A stretch of 64,000 nt of DNA from Pelagicoccus mobilis (lineage in GTDB: Bacteria > Verrucomicrobiota > Verrucomicrobiia > Opitutales > Opitutaceae), in assembly GCF_016595505.1 (NCBI RefSeq), contig NZ_JAENIL010000005.1:1-64000 (forward strand), given 5' to 3'. The notes beneath the pieces were generated by a model. That model was not told the DNA's origin, searched no databases, and saw only the letters and a list, made by a program, of their open reading frames with translations. Made by a program: the position numbers and the translations under genes. Below, piece after piece: positions 51,984 to 60,040 of this stretch. Positions within the stretch are counted from its first letter, which is position 1; the number at the start of each line of letters is the position of its first letter.

Positions 51984-53486
51984 TCACTCCTCCACCACAT
52001 CGATAACAACTCGACGATAGGCAAAGAGCTTCCCATCCGGATCGTTGTCATGAACCTCAAGGATGATGTGGATCTGTTTTCCACGCGCTCCACTTGGGAT
52101 CGTCACCTCTGTTTTCACTTCACGGCTATCGTGTACGTTCACAACCCCAGTATAAGTGCCCGCCTCTTGATATTGCCACCAGTGGAATGAGAGCGTGTCG
52201 CCATCCGGATCTTCACTCGCCGACGCATCCAGCTCGATCATCTCACCCGCTCGTGCGGTCATTCGGACGATCGATCGGCTCTTGTCACCCTTAAGGGCTG
52301 CGATCGGGTGATGGTTCGCGTCCTCATAATCCATCATGCACCAGTCCATTCGGGCTTTGAAATCGTTGTACATCGCCTCGCGCCAACGCCAAATCGGAAC
52401 GTAGTTGCTGTTGAAGCTCTTACCGCTCGCTGGATGCGTCCAGTGGTCGCTGGCTTCGCTATAGGTGTAGAATGGAGTAACCTCCTTTTCGTCTTCTCTG
52501 ATGTCATTGTGCCGCGACCAAAAGTTCTTGGTCTTGCTTTCAGTAAAGCGACCGCTCCACCCACCCCACGACGGTTGATTGATATCGAACAGCCCTCTAT
52601 TGACCAAGCCCATCCAGGGAATGGTGCCGCCCCCTTCCATGAAGCCCACCACTCCTTCGCCCCAGGCATGGTAAACGCGTTCTGGATACAAAGCACCTAG
52701 GGGACCGTGATCGAAACGAATGTGTTCGTTTTGCCAATCGAGTTGGCCCTTCGTCGTATACTCGTAGGGTTTCCAGTCGTGCGGGCCGAGCCCCTCTCCT
52801 TGCTTATTCCAGGTAGGACCGCCGTAGGCGTAGGTTTGGAAATTGCTACGAATCCAGTGGATATCCGGATACTGATTACAGATCCAAGATCCCGCATTGT
52901 CTTGGGAACCATTTTCGAATACCCGCAGTTTCGCTACAAAAGCCTCAAACGCCTCCTCCGAATGTCTCGATTGATAATCGACTAAGGCTTGAGCCAGCGT
53001 GTTAGAGCCCGCATTGACCGCAATCCAAACAGGACGCTCGTCCCCATTGGTAACGGCTTCAATGATGAGCTCCGATCCAGCGGAGGAGTTTCCTATCACA
53101 ACATCAGCGATCCCGTACCCTTTCTGGCCAGCGGCTACCTTTGTTCTCAACCATTCCGGATCCGGATAGCCATCAGCGTGCTTCCGCAGATTCGGCAGAA
53201 CTTCGGCATAAGCATCGATGATCTCGTGAAAGAGCTCCGGGTGGGTGACCCGGTTGTATTCGCCAAGGAGAGAATCCGGGTGCAGGTACTTTCCGGTGAC
53301 AGCAATGAGTCCCTCGATGTCGAACTCGTTAGAGCAGGCAATCATGTGGATCATTTGCTGCATCTCATCCGGTTCATTCCCCATGTCGGCAAGAATGATG
53401 AGGCGGTGCTTAGCGGCTGCCGGGCAAACGGCAGCCGATGCAGCAACAAGTAGACTGAGGAAACAAAGGATCAAACGATGGGGCAT
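51984..53486 (-). CDS. DUF1593 nucleoside-hydrolase-like secreted protein
   Basis: 500 residues from the ATG at 53486; the ATG at 53528 lies inside a conserved upstream motif and is rejected. Signal peptide RLILCFLSLLVAASAAVCPA. KHRLIILADMGNEPDEMQQM carries an Asp/Glu cluster (Asp34, Asp40, Glu41) like the nucleoside hydrolase calcium site. VWIAVNAGSNTLAQALVDYQ and YPDIHWIRSNFQTYAYGG are typical of DUF1593. The last 90 residues are an Ig/PKD-like domain (DASASEDPDGDTLSFHWWQY). It likely hydrolyses a glycosidic bond extracellularly; the substrate is unknown, and polysaccharide rather than nucleosides is suggested by context. Confidence 0.85.
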   Translation of the reverse strand: MPHRLILCFLSLLVAASAAVCPAAAKHRLIILADMGNEPDEMQQMIHMIACSNEFDIEGLIAVTGKYLHPDSLLGEYNRVTHPELFHEIIDAYAEVLPNLRKHADGYPDPEWLRTKVAAGQKGYGIADVVIGNSSAGSELIIEAVTNGDERPVWIAVNAGSNTLAQALVDYQSRHSEEAFEAFVAKLRVFENGSQDNAGSWICNQYPDIHWIRSNFQTYAYGGPTWNKQGEGLGPHDWKPYEYTTKGQLDWQNEHIRFDHGPLGALYPERVYHAWGEGVVGFMEGGGTIPWMGLVNRGLFDINQPSWGGWSGRFTESKTKNFWSRHNDIREDEKEVTPFYTYSEASDHWTHPASGKSFNSNYVPIWRWREAMYNDFKARMDWCMMDYEDANHHPIAALKGDKSRSIVRMTARAGEMIELDASASEDPDGDTLSFHWWQYQEAGTYTGVVNVHDSREVKTEVTIPSGARGKQIHIILEVHDNDPDGKLFAYRRVVIDVVEE

Positions 53487-53520
53487 GGTAACATTGTACC
53501 ACAATTGCCGCGAAGCAGAC

Positions 53521-53550
53521 TTGTCCATTCATACCAGAGCTTGGTGTTTC
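53521..53550. promoter_or_regulatory. Shared upstream motif, copy 2
   Basis: TTGTCCATTCATACCAGAGC followed by TTGGTGTTTC, 34 bases upstream of the preferred DUF1593 start. Partner of 51833-51862, same orientation. Confidence 0.5.
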
Positions 53551-53575
53551 CTTTTCAACGAGGGAGGCGAAAAGC

Positions 53576-53650
53576 GTAGCGCGGTGCTTTAGCCCGCGGC
53601 GGCGTTGCAGGATCAATTCTCTGAGGTCGCGGGCTGAAGCACCGCGCTAC
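53576..53650. repeat. Long inverted repeat, 23-bp arms
   Basis: GTAGCGCGGTGCTTTAGCCC (53576-53598) and its inverted copy GGGCTGAAGCACCGCGCTAC (53628-53650) differ at one position. It separates the sensor gene (stop at 53665) from the DUF1593 promoter. It may end the sensor transcript as a hairpin or be a REP-like element. Confidence 0.85.
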
Positions 53651-53664
53651 GGTTCGATCTTCTT

Positions 53665-56600
53665 CTAACCCCGTACGCGCTCGCGATACTGCGAAGGTGA
53701 TTCGCCGAAGTATTTTTTGAAGGATTTACTAAACTGGCTGATATCGGAAAATCCTACGCTATCGGAGATTTGTGAAACGTTGAGCGAATGCCCCGCAAGC
53801 AAGCCCGCAGCCTTCTTCATTCTCACGCTTCGGATGAAGTTACCGGGAGACTCCCCTGTCATCGCCTTAAACTTCCGATAGAGAGACATCCGGCTCATTC
53901 CCATCTGCGATGCGAGATACTCAACATCTAGCTCTGTATTGTCGGCATTCTCTTCTACCGTTTTTAACGCTTTAGCGAGGAAGGCTTCTTCCTGCGGATT
54001 CCCAGTCAGTTCCTTGGCTTCAATCTTAGCCTCAGGACTAAGTTTCGCGTAGCGTTCATGGATCTTCTTCCTCGACGAAATCAGATTGTGGATACGTTGT
54101 TTAAGAATACCCAAATTCACTGGCTTCGCGATATAGTCATCCGCACCCGACTCGAGCCCAGCCATCTCGTGCGTCTCTGAGTTCAGGGCAGTCAGCAAGA
54201 AAACCGGAATGTGGCTTGTGGAATCAGCACTCTTAACCAAACGGCAAACTTCACGGCCGTCCTTGTGAGGCATCATCACATCGCACACGATAAGATCAGG
54301 GATCATCTCCTGGGCGATCCGCCATCCCTCCACTCCATCGCTCGCTTCCTTCACCACAAACGTTTTCCGCAACTCATTGGCAAGGAACGAGCGGATATCG
54401 TCGTCATCTTCGATAATGAGAATTCGTGGAGTATCCTCGGAGGCCTCAAAAGCATGCGACTCTTCGCCCACCTTGGCCCGCTCTTCATCAGAAACCGTCT
54501 GAAGCGGAATCGAAACTTGGAATCGGGTGCCACGCATCTTTCCGTCCACTTCGTTTACCGGACTCTCCACCGAAATAGATCCCCCGTGAGCCTCAACAAG
54601 CGCCTTTGCATAAGCGAGCCCTATACCGGAACCTCGAGTACCACTATCCGCTGTATTCTGCCCACGATAAAACGTTTCCCAAATTCGCTCAAGATCCCCT
54701 TTTTGAATACCCGGACCATTATCCTCAATCGTCACTGTAGCAATTGGTTCGTACTCTCCCTCCGAAATCGCCGCCTCGACTCGTATGTATCCATTTTCTT
54801 GGGTGTACTTGATGGCGTTGCTAATCAGATTACTCAGAATCGTTTCGACTTTCTCCAAATCGAAACTCGCCTCATAAGAATCTGTTGAACGAACTTGCTG
54901 GATCTCCTGTGATTTTTCCTTAGCTAGCGGCTCGATCAGGCGGACTGCTTCGTCGACGCAACGAATGAAGTCAAACTCAGAGCGATTGATCACAATCGGT
55001 CCTTGCTCCGCACTTCGAAAATCGAGCAATTGATCAATCAACAGCTGCATTTTCCGAGCGTTCCGATGAGCGAGCTCCAAATCTGACTTTTCCTCCTTAG
55101 TTTTCCCTTTGTCCAACAGCCTCTCGAGAGGAGCAAGTATCACGGTGAGCGGAGTTCGCAGTTCATGGGATATGTTGGTGAAGAACTGTATCTTGAACTC
55201 CTCGATTTTAAGCACATGTCGAATCCCCTGCCTGATCAAGAGGGCGATCAGCAATACGATCGTTAGCAAAGAGCCGAGCACTCCGACGAGGAACCAAGTC
55301 CTCTGCCAATAAGGTGGCTGCACAGTGATCAACGCCTCGGCCGGAGCTGTACTCACATTACCATCACGGTCAATTACTCTCACTTGAAACAGATGTTCAC
55401 CACTCGCAGTATCCACAAACGTCGCGTTGGTCTCAGTTGAAAACGCAGACCAATCGTTCTCGCCGAATCGATAAGAGTACCTGAGATCACTCTGTGGCGT
55501 GTCCGACCATTTATCCAATCCCTTCCAGCGAACATGGATACTTGAGGGTCGAGTCGTATTGTTATCAAAAGACTCAATACGAACACGAGGCGGTGTTTGA
55601 TCCGGACGATATCGAATGGTCGTGAAGCTCGACGCGATCCGTTCCGGTATCATCTTGTTTTCGCTCGTTCGGAAATACCAACTTCTCGGACCTCTATTGA
55701 TCCACACATCTCCATTCATCGATTGCCGCAGCGTCCCGCCTTCGCGACGGAAACTGATCGATTCGGGTAGACTCTCTGGTATCCAGTTTTTCCCGTCAAA
55801 ACGCGAGATGCCTCTATTCGTAGCGACCCAAATCTGATTGGTTCGAATTGCATCGGGATGCACGTAAGCAACGTGATCACTCGCGATATCGTCTGGAGCT
55901 AAGATTTTCGCCCACCCGTCTTCTTCCTTCCGAAACAGCCCCTCAGTCCAGTTGGCTACCCAAACGGCACCTTCGTGGTCACTCGCAACATGATCAATCC
56001 ACTCATCTGGGTTAGGCGGTTGCTCGACAGGAATAGAGGCTTCGAGTGAAGCATTCAAAGCGACAAGCGAAGAACCGCTCATCCAAACAGCTCCGTCCTT
56101 ACCTTCCGCAAGCGATACCGGTCGAGCAGGAGCGATTGTTCGAGGAATATGTCGTGAGCGATAGCCCGAACCATCCTTCTCGTAGACGATCAGACCTCCA
56201 CGCCCAGAGGAACTGCTTGCCGGTCCAGACCCAAACAACACCCTACCATCCCGCAACTCCGTCGCCGACATGTAACCAACGAAGCTCTCCAAATCGGATA
56301 ACTCGTCGAGTCGCCAAGAATGCCCATCAAATAGCGAAACAGCAGGAATACCACCATGCGATCCATACGCCCAAACAGTATCATCGCTCGTCCTCAGCAT
56401 ACCAACCGGCGTATCCAAAACACCATCCAGATGCGTCAGCCACTCACCTTTCACTGGATCGAATTCGAGGATGGCTCCCTCGAAGGAGATAAACCACTGA
56501 TGCTGGTTCGAAGTTTCACAGTGGAAATTCAACTGTTCATACGATGCCCAATGATCGCCCGACAATTCCACTTCGTAGGTCGGTTCTCCTTGTCCACCAA

Positions 56601-57564
56601 TAATCAAATTTCCATTTCGACGTGAAAAAGTGAATACGCTTGAAATCGGCAATTTGACTCCAGGCACCTCCAATTCGATCCATTGCCCCCCTTGCCTCAA
56701 CAAAAGCCTCGTTTTGGATTCGATAAACAAAATATCTTCCGAAAGACGTCTCCCGGCTGCATGAGCATTGTTACCTGTCAGGGCTGATAGGTCACGCTTC
56801 TCCCAGAGTTGAGTCGAAGAGGAGTACACATTAGGCAACACTCCCGGACGCCGCGATACAGCCCAAACCTCATCAGAGTGCACAGATCCGATCAGATGAA
56901 TACCGTCGAGATCCTCTCCTTCTCCCAACTCATAAACACGCCGCTTCGACTTGGACAAGTTCCCTGACTCATCCGTCTGATAACTTACGAGGCGCCCCTC
57001 GCTCTCTTCGACAAACCAGATCCGATCCGATGCATCGATCGTATATGAGTGCGATGGCTCGGAAAGAGCGAGTGCCAGATACAATCGTCCGTTTTCAATT
57101 CTTACGATACTGCTTGGGATACAAGCATACATGACTCCATGACTGTTTCGAACCATGAAGTCACGGACCTGCAAGGGGTGATCCACTTTGAAGCGTGCCA
57201 ATCGAGTCCATCCATCGCCATCAAGATAAAGGATGCCTTCCGATGTATAGACGTAGACGGAAGAGTCACTCTCTGGGTAAAGTTGAAAGACACTAGCGTT
57301 CCCGAAATCATCAGGGAGAGACCACTCCTCCACTTCGTATCCATCATAGGACAAGACCGAACCTTGGCGCCCAAACCAAAGCGTACCCGCTTCGGACTCC
57401 GCTCCGCAGGTCATTGAAAAACCATCAAGCGGTTCCAGCTCCTTCCACCTCCAGGGCTCGAGCAGTGTTGGCGAAGTGGAAGGAACGAAATTACCGAATG
57501 CCACGGTCAGGCTCAAACAAAGCCCGACCCCGAATATGACTAACCTTTTGCAGCACCTCAGCAT
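53665..57564 (-). CDS. Hybrid two-component sensor/AraC regulator (HTCS)
   Basis: 1299 residues. Signal region LVIFGVGLCLSLTVAFG. Residues 30-660: periplasmic two-component-regulator propeller repeats. About 665-745: Y_Y_Y-like domain. TM helix TWFLVGVLGSLLTIVLLIALLI near 760. Histidine kinase HisKA with His800 (NISHELRTPL), HATPase with EDNGPGI and GSGIGLAYAK, receiver domain with phospho-acceptor Asp1095 (VCDVMMPHKDG) and Lys in YIAKPVN, and a final AraC helix-turn-helix (VEYLASQMGMSRMSLYRKFK, VSQISDSVGFSDISQFSKSF). It senses a periplasmic oligosaccharide and activates genes directly. Such HTCS proteins are typical of Bacteroidota; in this window it probably controls neighbouring glycan genes. 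Confidence 0.95.
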   Translation of the reverse strand: MLRCCKRLVIFGVGLCLSLTVAFGNFVPSTSPTLLEPWRWKELEPLDGFSMTCGAESEAGTLWFGRQGSVLSYDGYEVEEWSLPDDFGNASVFQLYPESDSSVYVYTSEGILYLDGDGWTRLARFKVDHPLQVRDFMVRNSHGVMYACIPSSIVRIENGRLYLALALSEPSHSYTIDASDRIWFVEESEGRLVSYQTDESGNLSKSKRRVYELGEGEDLDGIHLIGSVHSDEVWAVSRRPGVLPNVYSSSTQLWEKRDLSALTGNNAHAAGRRLSEDILFIESKTRLLLRQGGQWIELEVPGVKLPISSVFTFSRRNGNLIIGGQGEPTYEVELSGDHWASYEQLNFHCETSNQHQWFISFEGAILEFDPVKGEWLTHLDGVLDTPVGMLRTSDDTVWAYGSHGGIPAVSLFDGHSWRLDELSDLESFVGYMSATELRDGRVLFGSGPASSSSGRGGLIVYEKDGSGYRSRHIPRTIAPARPVSLAEGKDGAVWMSGSSLVALNASLEASIPVEQPPNPDEWIDHVASDHEGAVWVANWTEGLFRKEEDGWAKILAPDDIASDHVAYVHPDAIRTNQIWVATNRGISRFDGKNWIPESLPESISFRREGGTLRQSMNGDVWINRGPRSWYFRTSENKMIPERIASSFTTIRYRPDQTPPRVRIESFDNNTTRPSSIHVRWKGLDKWSDTPQSDLRYSYRFGENDWSAFSTETNATFVDTASGEHLFQVRVIDRDGNVSTAPAEALITVQPPYWQRTWFLVGVLGSLLTIVLLIALLIRQGIRHVLKIEEFKIQFFTNISHELRTPLTVILAPLERLLDKGKTKEEKSDLELAHRNARKMQLLIDQLLDFRSAEQGPIVINRSEFDFIRCVDEAVRLIEPLAKEKSQEIQQVRSTDSYEASFDLEKVETILSNLISNAIKYTQENGYIRVEAAISEGEYEPIATVTIEDNGPGIQKGDLERIWETFYRGQNTADSGTRGSGIGLAYAKALVEAHGGSISVESPVNEVDGKMRGTRFQVSIPLQTVSDEERAKVGEESHAFEASEDTPRILIIEDDDDIRSFLANELRKTFVVKEASDGVEGWRIAQEMIPDLIVCDVMMPHKDGREVCRLVKSADSTSHIPVFLLTALNSETHEMAGLESGADDYIAKPVNLGILKQRIHNLISSRKKIHERYAKLSPEAKIEAKELTGNPQEEAFLAKALKTVEENADNTELDVEYLASQMGMSRMSLYRKFKAMTGESPGNFIRSVRMKKAAGLLAGHSLNVSQISDSVGFSDISQFSKSFKKYFGESPSQYRERVRG

Positions 57565-57786
57565 TCTCTTGAATAAATTTGCAACCGGAGGCTACGCCCC
57601 TGGCAAGAAAACCATCAAGCAGGAAGTCCTCATTCCCCATAGGCAATCAGCTTACCGCTGAACGGTTACAACTGGCCACAGGGGTCTTTTAGTAAAGGTC
57701 TCGCCTCCTCTGTATTGCGAGTGATTGTACGAGTTTCCAAGAGATAAGAGTCCACATTTGGATCAATTCCGGTAAGACTTTCTACT

Positions 57787-58974
57787 ATGAACGCGTTTGC
57801 CTCTCAGTCCCGTATCTTCGGAACCATCGCTCTCGGTCTATTGACCTGCGGAACCAACAGTCTCTCCGCAGAAAATTGGAGAAAGCACACGATCGTCGAA
57901 AACGCCCCTGGAAGAATCAATTCCGCTGTGGCGGCTGATTTCGATGGAGATGGGCACATGGATGTGATGTCGGTTTTCGGACACCAAGCAGTAGCCTTCA
58001 AAGGTCCTGATTTCACTCCGCACGTCGTTTTCAAACTACGTTCTGGATTGTCCCGAAACCATCCCAGAGCGGCCTGCATCCATAGCTGCGTCATGGATGC
58101 GGATGGTGATGGGGATATGGACTTCATCGGCTCTAATCTCACAGTCTTCTGGCTTGAGACTCCGGACGATCCGTTCTCAGGCGAAGAATGGGTCTATCGC
58201 ACAGTTGATGATGAAATCCTCGGTACCCATTGTTTAATTACGGGAGACGTAAATCAGGATGGAAAAATTGATCTCATCGCAAACTCGTTTCGTGGGGATG
58301 CGGCGACAAGCTTCCCCAACTCGATCACCTGGCTTGAGACACCTGAAAATCCTCATACCGCAAAGAATTGGATACGCCACGTTTTTGCTGATCGCGATGC
58401 GCCGGGAGGCAACCACTACATGGGACTCGGTGATGTGAATGGCGACGGACGCCCCGACATCAGTTGCGGAGCCAAGGGTGGCAAGGGCTTTCCCGGAGGG
58501 GAGTGGTTTGCATGGTGGGAGCACCCCGAGGACCCGAACACAGTATGGAAGAAGCACCTGCTCTCCGATAAGCAACCGGGAGCAAGCAACATCATTCCAG
58601 CAGACTTGAACAACGACGGGACGACGGACTTCCTCGCTAGTCGAGGTCACGGGAAAGGGATTCTCTGGTTTAAGGGACCTAAGTTCAATGAGATCGAAAT
58701 CGATCCCCAGTTTGAAGGCCCCCATTCTTTGGTAGCCCAAGACCTTGATGGAGACGGTCACATCGACGCAGCCTCATGCGGGCGAGCAGAAGATGGGAAG
58801 CTCGCTTGGTATCGAAACGATGGGCACGGCAATTTCTCGAAGGAAACCATCGACGAAAACCAATCCTCCTATGATTTACGCGCCATAGACATGGACGGAG
58901 ATGGAGACTCAGACCTTCTCAATGCTGGCCACGAAAGCAAAAACATAGTGTGGTACGAGAACCTGATGAAGTGA
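57787..58974 (+). CDS. Secreted FG-GAP/VCBS repeat protein
   Basis: 395 residues with signal peptide (RIFGTIALGLLTCGTNSLSA). Seven calcium-loop repeats make a beta-propeller: ADFDGDGHMDVM, DADGDGDMDFI, DVNQDGKIDLI, DVNGDGRPDIS, DLNNDGTTDFL, DLDGDGHIDAA, DMDGDGDSDLL. Nothing catalytic is seen; an extracellular glycan- or protein-binding role is likely. It diverges from the sensor gene (222-bp gap with no gene) and is followed by the DUF1080 gene in the same direction. Confidence 0.85.
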   Translation: MNAFASQSRIFGTIALGLLTCGTNSLSAENWRKHTIVENAPGRINSAVAADFDGDGHMDVMSVFGHQAVAFKGPDFTPHVVFKLRSGLSRNHPRAACIHSCVMDADGDGDMDFIGSNLTVFWLETPDDPFSGEEWVYRTVDDEILGTHCLITGDVNQDGKIDLIANSFRGDAATSFPNSITWLETPENPHTAKNWIRHVFADRDAPGGNHYMGLGDVNGDGRPDISCGAKGGKGFPGGEWFAWWEHPEDPNTVWKKHLLSDKQPGASNIIPADLNNDGTTDFLASRGHGKGILWFKGPKFNEIEIDPQFEGPHSLVAQDLDGDGHIDAASCGRAEDGKLAWYRNDGHGNFSKETIDENQSSYDLRAIDMDGDGDSDLLNAGHESKNIVWYENLMK

Positions 58975-59025
58975 AGATCGAGCGTGGCGTAGGCTTACGC
59001 TATTCCATCTTGCATTGCTAACTTC

Positions 59026-59079
59026 TGTAGGTCGCCGCGCCGAGGCGACAAAGATGGCGGGTCAGCACCCCGCCCTACA
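59026..59079. repeat. Palindromic element, TGTAGG...CCCTACA type
   Basis: TGTAGGTCGCCGCGCCGAGG at the left and GGGTCAGCACCCCGCCCTACA-like sequence at the right, with inner stems GTCGCC/GGCGAC and GGCGGG/CCCGCC. Related ends to the elements in the isomerase operon. The reading frame of the next gene is open through it by chance. Confidence 0.65.
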
Positions 59080-59215
59080 ATTTAAAACAGCCGACGATTC
59101 CAGACTCGCTTACTTAACACTTACAGTAGTTGAGCGCCTTGAGGTTCAACTAAAAGTCTCAGAAAAACCGTATTCTTCTCGTTTCCTACCTCCCAAACCT
59201 CCTGCCCCCAAACGT

Positions 59216-60040
59216 ATGACCCCACTTCTCAAGCTTAAGCTCCTTCTATTCGCGGTTTTGACGCTCACCTGCTCGGTTGCTCCTTCGGCAGTTGCTTCCG
59301 GCAACGATGGTTTCAAAGATTTATTCAACGGCGAAAACTGGGATGGGTGGTATCTCAAATTGAGAAGCGAAGATCAGGACCTTGCCCGGCGGGTTTTCGC
59401 GATCAACGACGGCATTGTTCACGTCTTCGACGACACTTTCCCCGAGGAGTACGAACTTGCCACGAGCAAGAACCACACCCACGGGATGGCCTACACCAAA
59501 AAGAAGTTCAGCAAGTTCATCCTCCGCTTCGATTACAAATGGGGAAGCAAGATAGCTAACAATTTCGATAAATGGCACTACGACGCAGGCGTTTACTACC
59601 ACGTCGTAGACGACAAGATCTGGCCAGAAGGAATCGAGTACCAAGTCCGCTACGATCACACCAAGAATCGCAATCATACCGGTGACCTTATTGGCAAAAA
59701 CTATCTCTGGTTCCCATCAGACGATACTAAAGAGGCCACCTTCCTCCACCCGCAAAAAGGTGGCAAAGCAACTCGGGCCGAAGGCTGGATGCACCTAGCG
59801 TCCCCAACGGACAACTACCACGCGCTCGACGGTGAATGGAACCACTGCGAAGTCATCGTCATGGGCAACGAATACACGATCCACAAGCTCAATGGTGAAG
59901 TCGTCAACATCGCCCAGGACCTTCCCCTTTCGGAAGGCATCATCGGCTTTCAATCCGAAACCGCAGAGATCTTCTACCGAAATATCGAAATCAAAGAGTT
60001 TGAGAAGTCCCTTCCAATAGAAGCTTTTCTCTCAAACTAG
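59216..60040 (+). CDS. Secreted DUF1080 (3-keto-disaccharide hydrolase-like) protein
   Basis: 274 residues from the ATG at 59216; the open frame from 59015 crosses a palindromic repeat and is not coding. Signal peptide KLLLFAVLTLTCSVAPSAVA. DUF1080 beta-jellyroll: DGFKDLFNGENWDGWYL, FILRFDYKWGSK, DAGVYYHVVDDKIWPEGIEYQV, GEWNHCEVIVMGN, GIIGFQSETAEIFYRNIEIKE. Members of this family hydrolyse 3-keto-glycosides made by Gfo/Idh/MocA enzymes, which are present at 25.6-28 kb. The 3' end overlaps that of the convergent DUF5107 gene by 9 bases. Confidence 0.88.
   Translation: MTPLLKLKLLLFAVLTLTCSVAPSAVASGNDGFKDLFNGENWDGWYLKLRSEDQDLARRVFAINDGIVHVFDDTFPEEYELATSKNHTHGMAYTKKKFSKFILRFDYKWGSKIANNFDKWHYDAGVYYHVVDDKIWPEGIEYQVRYDHTKNRNHTGDLIGKNYLWFPSDDTKEATFLHPQKGGKATRAEGWMHLASPTDNYHALDGEWNHCEVIVMGNEYTIHKLNGEVVNIAQDLPLSEGIIGFQSETAEIFYRNIEIKEFEKSLPIEAFLSN

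Noticed and set aside
59015-59215. N-terminal extension of the DUF1080 protein to the ATG at 59015
   Set aside because: It would place a palindromic repeat inside the coding region and hide the signal peptide at 59216.
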